The notes: generated by a model from the sequence alone, not told the origin. Counted from the stretch's first letter, positions 34,257 to 47,760 are shown. The stretch: 64,000 nt of DNA from Eucommia ulmoides (GCA_016647705.1 CM028328.1:6535311-6599310); one strand, 5' to 3'. A program made the numbers and translations.

Positions 34257-35666
34257 ATCAGATTTTGTTTCTTTTTCAATGCCATATGTAGTAAGGTGGT
34301 GGATGTGTCAAAGCTAGATGAATTGCAAAAAGAAGTTGTTACGACATTATGTTAGTTAGAGAAGTTTTTTCTTCCGTCGTTCTTTGACATCATGATTCAT
34401 CTGATAGTACATCTCACTAAAGAAGTCTGACTATGTGGTCCTGTTTATTTTCGATGGATGTATCTATTTGAAAGGTTCATGAAAGTCATTAAGGGTTATG
34501 TTTTTAATCGTAATTGTCCGGAAGGTTGTATTGCAGAATGTTACATTGCAAAAGAAGCTGTTGAGTTTTGTAATTCATATCTATCTAGGATGGGTACCAT
34601 TGGCATTCCATCAGATAAAAACATGGTCGAGGATGATGTAGACATAGGTAGGCCTTTATCAGGTGGTGTTGTTGTTGTTGTTGATCGGAAATAGTTGCAA
34701 CAAGCGCATCGATATGTGCTGGATAACACAAACGATGTTCAACCGTATCTTGAGTATGCTCTTTATTCTCTTGTTTACGTTTTCATGTTTTGAACCAAAA
34801 TATCTATATAAAATAATTGTCGGTACTTCATATTATTTACAGGAAGCATATGACTTGGTTGAAGCAAAAATTTCCCACTAAAAACCAACAATGGTTACGA
34901 ATTGAACACAACAACACCTTTAGTGATTAGTTGCGGAAAAAGGTATACACTCGTTTACTTCTTAGTTTTATTGTTCGCTATTATTGCTAAAATGAATAAA
35001 GTATGCCAATATTTGTAGGTCAGATATGAAAATGATATCTCAGATAGCTTAAAGTCGATAGCAAATGGAGCTCAATACGAAGTAATAAAGTTTCAAGGAT
35101 ACATCATTAATGGATGTCGTTTCCACACGAGGGATCGGGATGATTCACGAGTCACCCAGAATAGCGGAGTGAGTTTAGTGGCTTCGATAATGCATATTTC
35201 AAGTGCAAAGGATAAAAATCTCGTTTATGCAGATATATCTTATTATGGAGTCATAACTGACATATGGAAACTTGACTATAACAAGTTTATGATTCCAGTA
35301 TTCAAATGTGATTGGGTTGACAGTAAGAAGGGAGTTAAAGTAGACGATCTTGGTTTCACTTTAGTGGAACTTGATAGAATTGGCCATAAATCTGACTCTT
35401 TCATTTTAGCTTCGCAAGCTAAACAAGTTTTTTATGTTTGAGATCAAATTGATTCGAGATGGTCAGTCGTGCTAACTGCTCCTCGAAAAGACTATCGAGA
35501 TGATGAAGATGTTGATGAGATAAATGATTGTTGTATTGAACACAATTGCCTCGCTCCAGTAATTCTGAGTCCTGATACCATAGATCTAGAAGATGATAAC
35601 GATGAAGATGAGGGGAATAACAATGCGTTTTATGCACGACCAGAATGTAAGGGGACATGGATATAG
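34257..35666 (+). pseudogene. TNP2 3' fragment, unit 2
   Basis: Copy of 24461-25870: the DUF4218-like and DUF4216-like parts with the same stops. It lacks the TNP2 core, which exists only once in the window. Confidence 0.88.
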
Positions 35667-35887
35667 GCAATATATTGTCATACTTGATTAATAATAGGCT
35701 TTACTTTCAGGATTGCTTGGTTTCTACCTTCTCGCATTTGTTTACTTTTTAATTGTGCTTTATATTTCTTAATATTTTTATGCAAGGTAATAATTTTGTT
35801 GAAACAAATGTCAATATGTGAAATTGAAGTTTTGAACTTTAAAATTGAGTCCTTCTTGCTATTTGTTCTATATTGTGATCTCATTAG

Positions 35888-38800
35888 ATGGATCGATGTC
35901 AACCTTTCAATAATGAGCTTGGAGAAGGATCATTAACAAGTGCTACCAAAAATACTTGTAGAGGGGCAACATTTTTGCCCAAGTTAACCAAAGATAGAAG
36001 TTACAGTGTGAGGAAAATATTTGAATATAACGAAAATGGAGTACCAATAAGAACAGTTGCAATAGAGTACACAAGTTATCTTGGAGTATTGGCTCGTAAT
36101 ATGGTTCCAATCAAGTATGATCGATGGCAGAAGGTACCACAAAAGTTAAAAAACGACATATGGAGTACTGTGGAGGTAACCCTTTTTAATTTTTGTATAA
36201 TTTGCACCTTTTTCATGTTATCTTATATATGAATGGTTTTTAGTTAAGCTATGTTGTCGATCCAAAATCAAAAAAGAAGTGTTTATCTTCGATTGGAGAA
36301 AAATGGAGGACATTCAAGAAGTACCTTACCAGTACTTATGTACGTCCATTTGAGGCTAACCCCATTGCTCTCAAACATCCACCAAAAAAATATAAGTGCA
36401 TCAAACAACGCCATTGGAATAAATTTGTTGGAAAGAGATTGACGAAAGAATTTAAGGTACCTTTTTTTATTTGTTCTTTATGCATTGGAGATACTATTTT
36501 TTATATTGTTACATTATGTATTTGATGTTTGGCCTAAATGTGTTAAATTTTACATTGTAGAAATTAAGTGAGCTTCAAAGAAAAAGACGAGCAAAGAATA
36601 TATATAACCATCGGTTAAGTCGAAAAGGCTATGCTAGACTTGTACAAGAATGCATAAGTTTTTATAAATATAAATTGAATTAGAAACAATTTCATAGCTC
36701 TTATCTTTTGCAATATATTTATTTTATATCTTAAAATTATTATGTTTTTCTTATAACAACCTGACATAGAAGGGAATGAGATTTTGGATAAGTTTTTATT
36801 GGAAGAAAGCTCGACAAAATAAAGATGGCGAATATGATAATGTGACGAGGATGACTGTTGAAAGAATAGTATTTTCTATTACTTCGTGCACTTATTTAAA
36901 ATATTTTCATTGACTTTATCTATACTTATCATTTTGTATGATAATAATCTCACAGGATAAGTTGACACAAAAGGTTCAAGATGGAAGTTTTAAAACTCAA
37001 GGTAGTAATGATGTTCTTAGCATTGCGTTGGAAACTCCTGAGCACGCAGGTCGGGTGAGGCGAGTGGGAGGTCATGTGACACCAAGTGTCTATTTTCATA
37101 TGCCTAAAAGGATAAAGAAAACTGAGTTTGAGGAAAAACAAAAGTCGATGGAGGCAATGTTGTTACAATTGCAAGAAGAACTTCGTGCAATGAAACTACA
37201 GGGTGCCAGTAGTCACCAATTGCATGAGTCTAATAATGTGAGCTCTAACACTTTACACAATTATTTAAGACCACTTGTTAAATCCGTGTCAAAAGAAAAA
37301 GATACTACAAAAAGAGATGAAAATGCACCAAGACTGATCGTGAGAAAGGTAATTCATTAATTCACATTTTGTTACTTTTAGTTTGTGTTTCATATGCTTG
37401 TTTTATGCTATTTTTAATAATATAAATTATTTGAGAATATTTTAGAGCAAAGCATGTAAGTTGGCAATGAACTCAATCGAAAATATTGTTGCCCATAGCA
37501 CTGTATATGATACAATTGGAGCAAATGAAATGATACACAATGTTCCATTAGGGGATTTCTATATGCGTGTTTCCGTGGATTGTGCAATTAAAAGAGATGC
37601 TATTCTTCCAATACCTGTACATGACGAGATGTACAAGGTTATAAATGCTGAGGGGTCTCTTGTGGCTTGGCCTAAGAATCTTATAGTAGTCGTTGATAAG
37701 GTATTAAACTTATGTATTATTAAATTATAAACCATTCGATTATTTCTTTAACAATTGAGTGTTGATATTGGATTTGTTATGTCACAGGTACCTTCGAGAG
37801 AGACAAATGGTGATGGTAACTTAGATTGCATAAATTCTTTTTGTGAAAAATTATATAGATCTTTTAAAAGATGATGAAGTTGAAAACATTCAATTGGTAA
37901 AAGAAATATTTTGAGAGAGCATAGCACTCCAACTTATTAAATCTGATTTAGAGTATTTTGTGAGTTTAACAAAGTATCGGCTGCATGCATCATGCTATAT
38001 ATGAGGTAAAAAAAAATTGTTTTGTTTTTTATTGTGAATTCATCATGTTTGTTTTTAGATTGGTAAGTTGTCAAAAGATTATGATTTTGCTATTTGATTT
38101 CAGTTATCTATATGGAATTATTAAGAGGAGCAAATTGGATGAAAAATTTGGATGTGTTAGTCCGTTGTCCATTAGCAATGGAAGATCCAATAGTAGTGGT
38201 GAAAAATCAGGAATGCTTGCACGAAGATTAGAGACTTCAAGACCTAACCAATTATTCATTATTCCATTTGATATTGGATAGGTCTCTTATAATTTAGATG
38301 TATCGAGTTTTTAGTTTTAGAATATTCATGAATTGTGAATCTCATTGTTTGTAATTTTCATTTTTAACTTTTCAGGGAATACTGGATATTGTTGGCTATT
38401 GACCTATCAATTCTAACGGTATTCTATTTTGATCCCTGCTACTTAGGTGAAGTGAATACAACTCTTGAATTCATAATAAACACGTAAGTGTCATTTTATT
38501 CTATTTCGTGTTTCTTTTACACGACCTTTTATGTAGGCAACTATTTATGCATTTTTTTCTCATAAATTTTTATGTTTATAAGTTTTTTTTTTTTTTCTAG
38601 TTTTTTTTCACATAATCTTTATGTAGTGGTCTTAGAACATTGGAAAGGACCAAAACAAGGACAAAAAAAAACTCCAACTTGGAAGTGCATTCAGGTGATA
38701 AAAATGTTTTTCAATATATATCTATAAAATAAATATGTATATATAATAGCATAGTTGTTACACCAGTTCTCATCAAATTTTGTTATATTTAGTGCCCTCA

Positions 38801-39109
38801 ACAATCTTTGGCTCTGAAATCTGGTTTCTACGTAATGAGATTCATGAAAGATATTATTAAAGATAAGAGCATCATTTTTCGAGAAAATGTGAGATAAGTT
38901 GTTTATTTTTAATTTATTTTGCACTTTGCATCCCTCGAAAATATTATGATTTTTTTATTTATTTTGCACTTTGCATCTCTCGATATTTATTTTTTTTCTC
39001 TAACTCATTTGAATAAATTTTGTAGTTTAATAGGAAGAATGCTTACTCCGAAGAAGAATTAGACGAATTGAGAGTTGAATGGATTAAATATATGTCAAAA
39101 CAAATGTGA
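35888..39109 (+). pseudogene. Second CACTA gene (Ptta/Ulp1 type), unit 2
   Basis: Copy of 26092-29313 with the same exon pieces, the same stops and the same His-to-Tyr and Cys-to-Ser changes in the protease part. Confidence 0.82.
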
Positions 39110-39170
39110 TTGCAGAAAAGGTATGTCATTATCTTGAATATATAATTCATTTGTGAGACGTTTAAGCTGT

Positions 39171-39451
39171 GTTGCTGTATTTGCAGCAAAACCGTTGCTG
39201 TCTTGTTGTTTTTGTTGTAAAATAGCAATGGGTTTGGTGCAAAAACAGCAAAACAGTGTTGTGCGTTGCAAAACAGTGTTGTTTTGCTGAAAAAACAGCA
39301 AAGCACAGCGGGTTTGCTGCAAAAACAGCAAAACAGTGTTGTGCGCAACAAAACAGTGTTGTTTTGCTGCAAAAATAGCAGCACAGAGCACTGTTTTGCC
39401 TGTTTTTGCAGCAAACCCATAGTTGTTTTACAGCAAAACAGTTGTTCGACA
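39171..39451. repeat. GCAGCAAAACAG minisatellite, unit 2
   Basis: Copy of 29375-29655 with the same 80-bp period. Confidence 0.75.
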
Positions 39452-40314
39452 GAAATGTTTAACTATAAATATGTTTTTTCTGCATAAGATTGTTAGTGCA
39501 AGTCCTTGAACAACGCTGAAAATAAAGTTTAATAAGTTTTTTTAGCTTGTTTTTTATTTTTAAAGTTTTTTTTTTGGTAAGTTGTTTGTTGTATCTTCAA
39601 GTTTATTGTTTGAGTTGGTTTCTTGTAGCTGTAAGTTCTTTTTCTAGCTTTTTTTTTTTTTTTTTTTTTTGTAGCTACAACTCTATTTTGTAGCTTTTTT
39701 TTGCTGGTTTTTTAGTTTTTCTTCCGTAGCTCTAAGTATTTTTTTATTTTTATTTTTTGTAGTTGTCTTTAGCAAGTTTATTTTTTCCTAGGTGTATTTT
39801 TAGATGCAAGTGTATTTTTTAAGTTGCTGCTTTTTTTTTTTCCTAGATGCAGGACTTCCTTTTTGGATCAACCGATGTCAAAAGTTAGCTGAACTTCACC
39901 TTTGGATGCTCTATGAGCGAGATTTTTTGTAGATTAGTTTTACTAGTTTTATATTTGATAGAAGTTTTATATTTTAGACATTTATACTTATAGAAATTTA
40001 ACTTTATGATTTTTATTGTTATCTGTGTTTTTCATGTTGATGTAGAATTCTTATGTGATTAATATTTTAATTGTTTGGGTAATATGAAATTATTTTTTAG
40101 TTAATTTTTATAGTACTTTTCATAAAATGGTGGGTAAATTATTATTATTATTATTATTATTTTTTTTTTTTTTATTTTTTTTTTTTATTTATTTATTTTT
40201 TTTTTTTTAATATAGATATGAGAGACAATCATAATTTTGAAATGTGATTGTTTTATTATTAAAGGTGATAGAAAAGAAAGTAAACATCTCAATTTGATAC
40301 AAAAGTGAGATAGA

Positions 40315-40579
40315 TATCGTCAAAATAATCACGTTTATTACTTTGATCACATATATATAACCCTTTTAATCACATTTGAAAATCGTGATATTAGATGGAT
40401 TAACCATCTCAATTTTTAACTGTGATAAAAAATTTACCATCTCAGTTTTTAACTATGATAAAAAATATATTTTTAATTACACCGCATACTATCACGATTT
40501 GTTCTGGGACAAAAAGCTATGATAAAAACTTTTTTATCACGTTTTTTAACTGTGATAAAAAGCCTTTTTTCTTGTAGTG
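40315..40579 (-). repeat. CACTA right end, unit 2 (orphan)
   Basis: Subterminal repeats and the TTTTTTCTTGTAGTG end at 40579, followed by TCGTGTTACATTC as in unit 1. No matching left end lies in this unit, so this terminus is orphaned. Minisatellite sequence continues to about 40795. Confidence 0.88.
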
Positions 40580-40900
40580 TCGTGTTACATTCTAATTTTT
40601 TTCATTCAAATTATTACATTCCACTTTCACCGCATAGAAATCAAATCTATACAATCAGGAACACGATCTCGTGTTGAATATAACATGAGGTCGTGTTACA
40701 TTCTAATTTTTTCATTCAAATTGTAATATTCCACTTTCACCGCCATACAAATAAAATATATACAACCAAGAACCCATCCATTTGACCGTCTCCATAAGCA
40801 CTTTCCCATATCACAACTAGATGATGAAGCAGATAAAAAATAAAAATAAATAAATAAATAAATCGAATTAGCCTCAACATTGCAAGATTGAAATCTTGCA

Positions 40901-41349
40901 TTATTGTTCATCCAAAATACCAAAGCCAACAGCGCCATCCAGATCGCCATGGCTCGTCTTGAGGACGAGTTTCGCAACATATTGCTCATGCACTCTACCC
41001 TGATCGAGGTCGATTCACTTTCCGAATGCAGCTTGACGATTAGATTAGCTTCCAGAACTGATAGCTCGACGATCAGAGAGTAAAAAGGTTAGGGTAAATC
41101 TAAATGTGATATCTTATTAGAGATTCTTCTTCACTTCCTCCACTTTCGTCATCCTACCAATCAATCCCCATGGAACCACCAGAAATCCACTTCCAATCCG
41201 CCGAGAAGATTATCCTCCGCTGGGACTCCATCGTCTCCAAGGAAACCCGTGAGAAGATGATCTTCGACGGCGATCACCACGAGATCGACCGAGAAGGTGG
41301 TCGAATTGTTGTTCGAGGTCGTGAATTCAAGGCACGCCGGCGATTTTGA
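40901..41349 (+). pseudogene. EXO70-like fragments, unit 2
   Basis: Copy of 31106-31554 in the same shuffled order (internal fragment to 41083, N-terminal fragment 41170-41349). Confidence 0.58.
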
Positions 41350-41817
41350 ATCAAATTCTCAATGATGTTGTAGTAGAACAATGAAGGGAATCGCCCGAAG
41401 GTGAACGATTGGGAGCAGGTGCGGCCGTCGGTGGATTACATGGCGAAGGCGAACGATTGGGATTTGGGAGTGAAAAAGAAAGGGGGGGGAAGGTGCAGAG
41501 GGCAAAACCGTCATTTCAAAAAATTTAGGACCATCCTATGCAAACCAGCGTTTTTTGAAGGACTATGTTGTGCAAAAAAAAAAGTAATGGGACTATCTTG
41601 TAGATTTAGCATTTTAAGAAGACTATTTGGTATTTTTCCCTTAAAAGATAGGGCTTATGGACTCGTAACATTGGCACCCCTGTCATTTTGATTATTTCCA
41701 AAGACACCACTCATTTTGATTTTATAAAAAAAACAACAAGGTCCAAGCCCGATCTTAGGGCCAGCCTGCCCCTATAATATTTTCATATAAATAGAAAATT
41801 AATTATTTTCACACCAC

Positions 41818-41859
<42 letters not shown>

Positions 41860-42290
41860 ATAATCAAGCATATAAAATAAATTCATCCCTATTAATTAAA
41901 TTTCATTCAACCAAAATTATTAGATAGTTATATTATTTATTTTAATTAATACTAAATGACTAGGCTTGGGCTTAATAATAAAAACTTGTGCCCTAATTTG
42001 GTCCTAAAAATTGACATCCCTAAAATTCAAGGTCCTAGACTAGTCTTTAGGTTGAAACTCTCAATTAAAGTCCTAAAATATGATACATGGGTTGGACAAG
42101 GCTTCGAACCCATGAACAACCCTAGTGGATGATGTTGGGCGGTGGTTGTGGCAATGTGTTTGTGGTTAGGGGATGTTGGCGGTAAAGAAAAAGGTAGAAA
42201 AAAATGAAAAGATAAAAAAAGGTAGGCTATTTTTATAATAATTTTGTCTTTCTAAGCTTTACTAAAAGTATTAACTGTCTATTTAAAAAA

Positions 42291-42524
42291 GGGTTAATTA
42301 TATTTTATCCCCTTGTAATTTGGTCAATTTGTACTTACTTTTCTATAGTTTGAAAAATATCACTTACTTCCCCTGCGGTCAAATATTTGGTGCACTTAGT
42401 CCCCTACATCAAGGGGTAAGTGGTTTGAAAATCTAACCACAGGGAGGGTAAGTGGCGATTTTCAAATTATAGGTGGATAAAGTGCAAATTGGCCAAATCA
42501 CAGAGGATAAAGTGTAATTAACCC
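42291..42524. mobile_element. MITE with 9-bp target duplication, unit 2
   Basis: Copy of 32495-32728, with the same TTTAAAAAA flanks. It was duplicated as part of the unit, not by its own transposition. Confidence 0.8.
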
Positions 42525-42533
42525 TTTAAAAAA

Positions 42534-44051
42534 TTTACACTGTAATTTTTGAAATTCAATTAATGACATCATCATTTTCAAAGCCAAATTAGGTTTAATT
42601 TGTAGTCGAAATTAAATGATAGGGGTTCCCGTGGTATTAGATACAAATAACAGGGGTGTCAACGGAATTAGTTGAAATGAGAGGGAGGTGACTGATATAA
42701 ACCCTTGAATATGTGACATGTTTTAAAGACTTGATGGATACTTAGTCTTACCAAATAGGTTCACGGCATTTGGTAGATTCCTTCAACTTTAAATGAGTTG
42801 GTCTAGTCCTTGTTTGGATGTTACAACAAAGTTGTTGGGACATTACCACGAAATTCTCGGAACAATAAATAAAATGAAAATGTTGACTTATCCCGTGGAT
42901 GAGGCACGACCCTATTATCTCATTTTCTTGACATATTTACAATTTTTTATATTATTTATTCATTAAAAACTTTAAAAAAAAAAATGTATATTATTTTTTT
43001 AAAAAAATCAATGAAAAAATATGGTATATAATTTTTTTTTTATATTTCTTATAATATTAAATATTGAAACTTGTTTAAAACAATTAATAAAAATAATTTC
43101 ATGTAAAAAAATAACAAGATTATAGTTAGTTAAAAAATTAAAATTAAATTGTATACAAACATTATACTCTAGATTAAATGATAACAAGAAAAAACAACAA
43201 TATAAATATAATGCAAATGCAATTTATCGTGTTTACTAATTACTTGGAAAGTCGCCCTGCCCCACTCTACCCTTCCAACCCCATGGTTGGTCAATCATTT
43301 ATGAGTGGTTTTTTTTTTTTCATTCCACCTAAGCCCGACCCGTTTGAACCCAGAAACACTTCGGCTTGGGTACCTATCTACCTATACCTGATGCACCCGA
43401 ACCCGCCTAATATATATTTACCAAATATCTCCCTAGAACATGAAATATTACGAAAATACCATATATATAAATATAACCCTAATCAAATTCAAATAATTCC
43501 AACCCTCATCACTCTTCTCTTCTTCTCTCCCTCTCTCTCTCAATCCCAAAGCCGATGTTGTCTACCATATTCAATAGATGATTCCTAAATGATTCCTGCA
43601 TATATCGATGATTCATACAGTGATGATTCTTGCATCATCTAATAATTTTGCTATCAAATAATTATGCGTTTATCAAATCCTAATAATCTCAACATCGATA
43701 ATTCTTGCAATGTTGTTGGTCATCATTGTCAACGGCTCTTGCTCCTTCTCCATCTTTTACTTCGATTTGACAATCTGTAAGTTTTTTTTTTTTAATTTTT
43801 TAATATATTTCTTGATTGTTTTTACATCTCCATCTCAGATCTACAAAAAAATTTAGATCTACAAATTTTTAGCATTTCATTTTTTATTTTTTGTTCTTAT
43901 TACCCGACAACCAACTGACTCGACCAACCCCGAATTAGATCAGGGTAATGAGGGCACATGGTCAACTTCGGTTGGGGGAACTGTCGAAATTTTTCGTTGG
44001 GTCCGCTGACTGAAATCCTTCAACCCCAATCTGACTTTAGTAAGATGTACT
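42534..44051. other. Intergenic flank, unit 2
   Basis: Copy of 32738-34256; no gene. Confidence 0.5.
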
Positions 44052-45461
44052 ATCAGATTTTGTTTCTTTTTCAATGCCATATGTAGTAAGGTGGTGGATG
44101 TGTCAAAGCTAGATGAATTGCAAAAAGAAGTTGTTACGACATTATGTTAGTTAGAGAAGTTTTTTCTTCCGTCGTTCTTTGACATCATGATTCATCTGAT
44201 AGTACATCTCACTAAAGAAGTCTGACTATGTGGTCCTGTTTATTTTCGATGGATGTATCTATTTGAAAGGTTCATGAAAGTCATTAAGGGTTATGTTTTT
44301 AATCGTAATTGTCCGGAAGGTTGTATTGCAGAATGTTACATTGCAAAAGAAGCTGTTGAGTTTTGTAATTCATATCTATCTAGGATGGGTACCATTGGCA
44401 TTCCATCAGATAAAAACATGGTCGAGGATGATGTAGACATAGGTAGGCCTTTATCAGGTGGTGTTGTTGTTGTTGTTGATCGGAAATAGTTGCAACAAGC
44501 GCATCGATATGTGCTGGATAACACAAACGATGTTCAACCGTATCTTGAGTATGCTCTTTATTCTCTTGTTTACGTTTTCATGTTTTGAACCAAAATATCT
44601 ATATAAAATAATTGTCGGTACTTCATATTATTTACAGGAAGCATATGACTTGGTTGAAGCAAAAATTTCCCACTAAAAACCAACAATGGTTACGAATTGA
44701 ACACAACAACACCTTTAGTGATTAGTTGCGGAAAAAGGTATACACTCGTTTACTTCTTAGTTTTATTGTTCGCTATTATTGCTAAAATGAATAAAGTATG
44801 CCAATATTTGTAGGTCAGATATGAAAATGATATCTCAGATAGCTTAAAGTCGATAGCAAATGGAGCTCAATACGAAGTAATAAAGTTTCAAGGATACATC
44901 ATTAATGGATGTCGTTTCCACACGAGGGATCGGGATGATTCACGAGTCACCCAGAATAGCGGAGTGAGTTTAGTGGCTTCGATAATGCATATTTCAAGTG
45001 CAAAGGATAAAAATCTCGTTTATGCAGATATATCTTATTATGGAGTCATAACTGACATATGGAAACTTGACTATAACAAGTTTATGATTCCAGTATTCAA
45101 ATGTGATTGGGTTGACAGTAAGAAGGGAGTTAAAGTAGACGATCTTGGTTTCACTTTAGTGGAACTTGATAGAATTGGCCATAAATCTGACTCTTTCATT
45201 TTAGCTTCGCAAGCTAAACAAGTTTTTTATGTTTGAGATCAAATTGATTCGAGATGGTCAGTCGTGCTAACTGCTCCTCGAAAAGACTATCGAGATGATG
45301 AAGATGTTGATGAGATAAATGATTGTTGTATTGAACACAATTGCCTCGCTCCAGTAATTCTGAGTCCTGATACCATAGATCTAGAAGATGATAACGATGA
45401 AGATGAGGGGAATAACAATGCGTTTTATGCACGACCAGAATGTAAGGGGACATGGATATAG
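44052..45461 (+). pseudogene. TNP2 3' fragment, unit 3
   Basis: Third copy of the DUF4218/DUF4216-like part with the same stops. Confidence 0.88.
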
Positions 45462-45682
45462 GCAATATATTGTCATACTTGATTAATAATAGGCTTTACT
45501 TTCAGGATTGCTTGGTTTCTACCTTCTCGCATTTGTTTACTTTTTAATTGTGCTTTATATTTCTTAATATTTTTATGCAAGGTAATAATTTTGTTGAAAC
45601 AAATGTCAATATGTGAAATTGAAGTTTTGAACTTTAAAATTGAGTCCTTCTTGCTATTTGTTCTATATTGTGATCTCATTAG

Positions 45683-46453
45683 ATGGATCGATGTCAACCT
45701 TTCAATAATGAGCTTGGAGAAGGATCATTAACAAGTGCTACCAAAAATACTTGTAGAGGGGCAACATTTTTGCCCAAGTTAACCAAAGATAGAAGTTACA
45801 GTGTGAGGAAAATATTTGAATATAACGAAAATGGAGTACCAATAAGAACAGTTGCAATAGAGTACACAAGTTATCTTGGAGTATTGGCTCGTAATATGGT
45901 TCCAATCAAGTATGATCGATGGCAGAAGGTACCACAAAAGTTAAAAAACGACATATGGAGTACTGTGGAGGTAACCCTTTTTAATTTTTGTATAATTTGC
46001 ACCTTTTTCATGTTATCTTATATATGAATGGTTTTTAGTTAAGCTATGTTGTCGATCCAAAATCAAAAAAGAAGTGTTTATCTTCGATTGGAGAAAAATG
46101 GAGGACATTCAAGAAGTACCTTACCAGTACTTATGTACGTCCATTTGAGGCTAACCCCATTGCTCTCAAACATCCACCAAAAAAATATAAGTGCATCAAA
46201 CAACGCCATTGGAATAAATTTGTTGGAAAGAGATTGACGAAAGAATTTAAGGTACCTTTTTTTATTTGTTCTTTATGCATTGGAGATACTATTTTTTATA
46301 TTGTTACATTATGTATTTGATGTTTGGCCTACATGTGTTAAATTTTACATTGTAGAAATTAAGTGAGCTTCAAAGAAAAAGACGAGCAAAGAATATATAT
46401 AACCATCGGTTAAGTCGAAAAGGCTATGCTAGACTTGTACAAGAATGCATAAG
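45683..46453 (+). pseudogene. Second CACTA gene, unit 3, cut off
   Basis: Contains the first two exons and most of the third (through RLVQECI), then is cut at 46453 by the amplification breakpoint and hairpin. Confidence 0.82.
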
Positions 46454-46535
46454 GTTGGGGCGAGACTCATGTGACCAAGTCCCCCTTAAGCGTCTATATA
46501 ACACTTGGTCACATGAGTCTCGCCCCAACCTTATG
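46448..46535. repeat. Perfect 33-bp inverted repeat at the amplification breakpoint
   Basis: Left arm 46448-46480 begins CATAAGGTTGGGGCGAGACT; right arm 46503-46535 is its exact reverse complement, ending CCCCAACCTTATG. The spacer is 22 bp. The first six bases of the left arm (CATAAG) belong to the truncated unit 3. Confidence 0.95.
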
Positions 46536-47411
46536 GATTGCACACTTTCTAACTCCCTCCCAGGTTATTAGATTATCACGTTGTGTTTAAACTCTAGTCC
46601 GAATCCGAGGTTACCTCTCTCGAGTGTTAAATCCCGTATTCTCAATATATCTAAACAACTATATAAACATGAAATAATGGAAAATACAATCGGATAAATA
46701 TGAACAACCATTAACAAAATATCGATTTTATTCAAACAACGTTTTCGTGAAGTACATCAAACCCTAGACAATATATGTTTAGTTACACATAGCCGTAGCC
46801 CTAAATACAACTAGATACAAGCTAAACATATACAAACATTCAAGCAATCTAAGAGAAAAAGAGAGAAACGAGGAGACTAGCCGTTATTCGAAGATCCGAC
46901 GCTAAAACCACTCTGAGAATGCTTCCTCCTTCTTCGTATTGTGATCTTCTATTGGTCGAATGGCCTTGGAGCTCTCAAGACTCCCAAAAATGTCTACCTT
47001 TTGTTTGGGGAGAAGAGGGACGATATTTATAAGATAATAAATATTTCAAAATATCTTAAAAATCTGCAGAGTGACCGCTGCAACGGTGGGTATATCGGCA
47101 GTGGTCACCACTATAGCAGTGGAGCTCTCTTCATTTTGACCTCTGCAACGGTTGAGCTTTAGCAAACTCTCTGTATTTTCACCGCTGTAGCGGTGGATAT
47201 AGGCTTTGGATTTAGTCATTTTGCTCTTTTACTCCACCATTCTTCCACCGCTTTGATCATTTATGGACCGTTTTAGTCCCTTTTCATCCCAAATACCTAA
47301 TTTAAGATAAAATAAATAAAAACGTATTAAAACATAATAAAATACTATAAAACTACTTGAAAACTATCAAAACTGGGTTGAGAATAAATAGATAAATTAC
47401 ACTTATCATAA
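46536..47411 (-). mobile_element. LTR-like sequence after the breakpoint
   Basis: On the minus strand the right end reads TGATAAGTGTAATTTATC at 47410, a TG start typical of an LTR, next to TTATTCTCAACCC. Inside are four degenerate CCGCTGNARCGG-type palindromes (47070-47195). No protein is encoded; the frame at 46941-47162 has no domain. The left end and target duplication could not be defined. Confidence 0.35.
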
Positions 47412-47576
47412 AACCATTACAAGATTGGCCGGAGAACAGCATAAAATTCGCGTTTTGGAAACATATTTCGCATTCTCATATGATTTCTTTGATAATTCGT
47501 GTAATTTTGCAAAGTTTTGTTTTGCCCCCTTATTGATTAAAGGCCCAATTTTGTCATGTCTTGCATGCTTCTGATT

Positions 47577-47760
47577 AAATAAAAAGGGCAACCCGGTACT
47601 ACAAAGCTCCCGCTATGTGCGGCGTCCAGTGAAGGGTCAGACCACTTAGGTCTATTGTACGCAGTCTTACCTTACTTTTTGCAAGACACTGTTTCCACAA
47701 CTCGAACCCATGACCTCTAGGTCACATGGCGACAACATTTATCGTTGCACCAAGGTTCCT
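47577..47760 (-). mobile_element. Au-like SINE
   Basis: On the minus strand it begins GGAACCTTGGTGCAAC (A-box region) and has a GGTTCGAGTTG B box (47698-47708). It continues with GTACAATAGACC and ends near GGGTTGCCCTTTTT, the order and T-ended tail of plant Au SINEs. Degenerate 16-bp direct repeats flank it (47561-47576 and 47761-47776, 13 of 16 identical). It is tRNA-derived and moved by LINE machinery. Confidence 0.78.

Larger units (their letters stand above)
34257..44051 (+). repeat. Tandem 9.8-kb amplification, unit 2
   Basis: Nearly identical to unit 1. Differences seen by eye include C/T at 28204 versus 38000, A/C at 33165 versus 42961, and homopolymer lengths (poly-T near 30370, poly-A near 32040 and 33180). 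The same junction AGATGTACT|ATCAGATTTTG recurs at its right end. Confidence 0.97.
44052..46453 (+). repeat. Tandem 9.8-kb amplification, unit 3, truncated
   Basis: Matches the first 2402 bp of unit 2 and stops after AAGAATGCATAAG at 46453, inside the third exon of the second CACTA gene. One visible difference is C at 46332 (A in the other units). Confidence 0.97.

Noticed and set aside
46536-47411. Insertion of an LTR element into unit 3 as the cause of truncation
   Set aside because: The sequence after 47411 does not resume unit 3 and no target duplication is present, so a simple insertion does not explain the break.
47577-47760. tRNA gene
   Set aside because: Only A- and B-box similarity exists, with a SINE body and tail; no cloverleaf.
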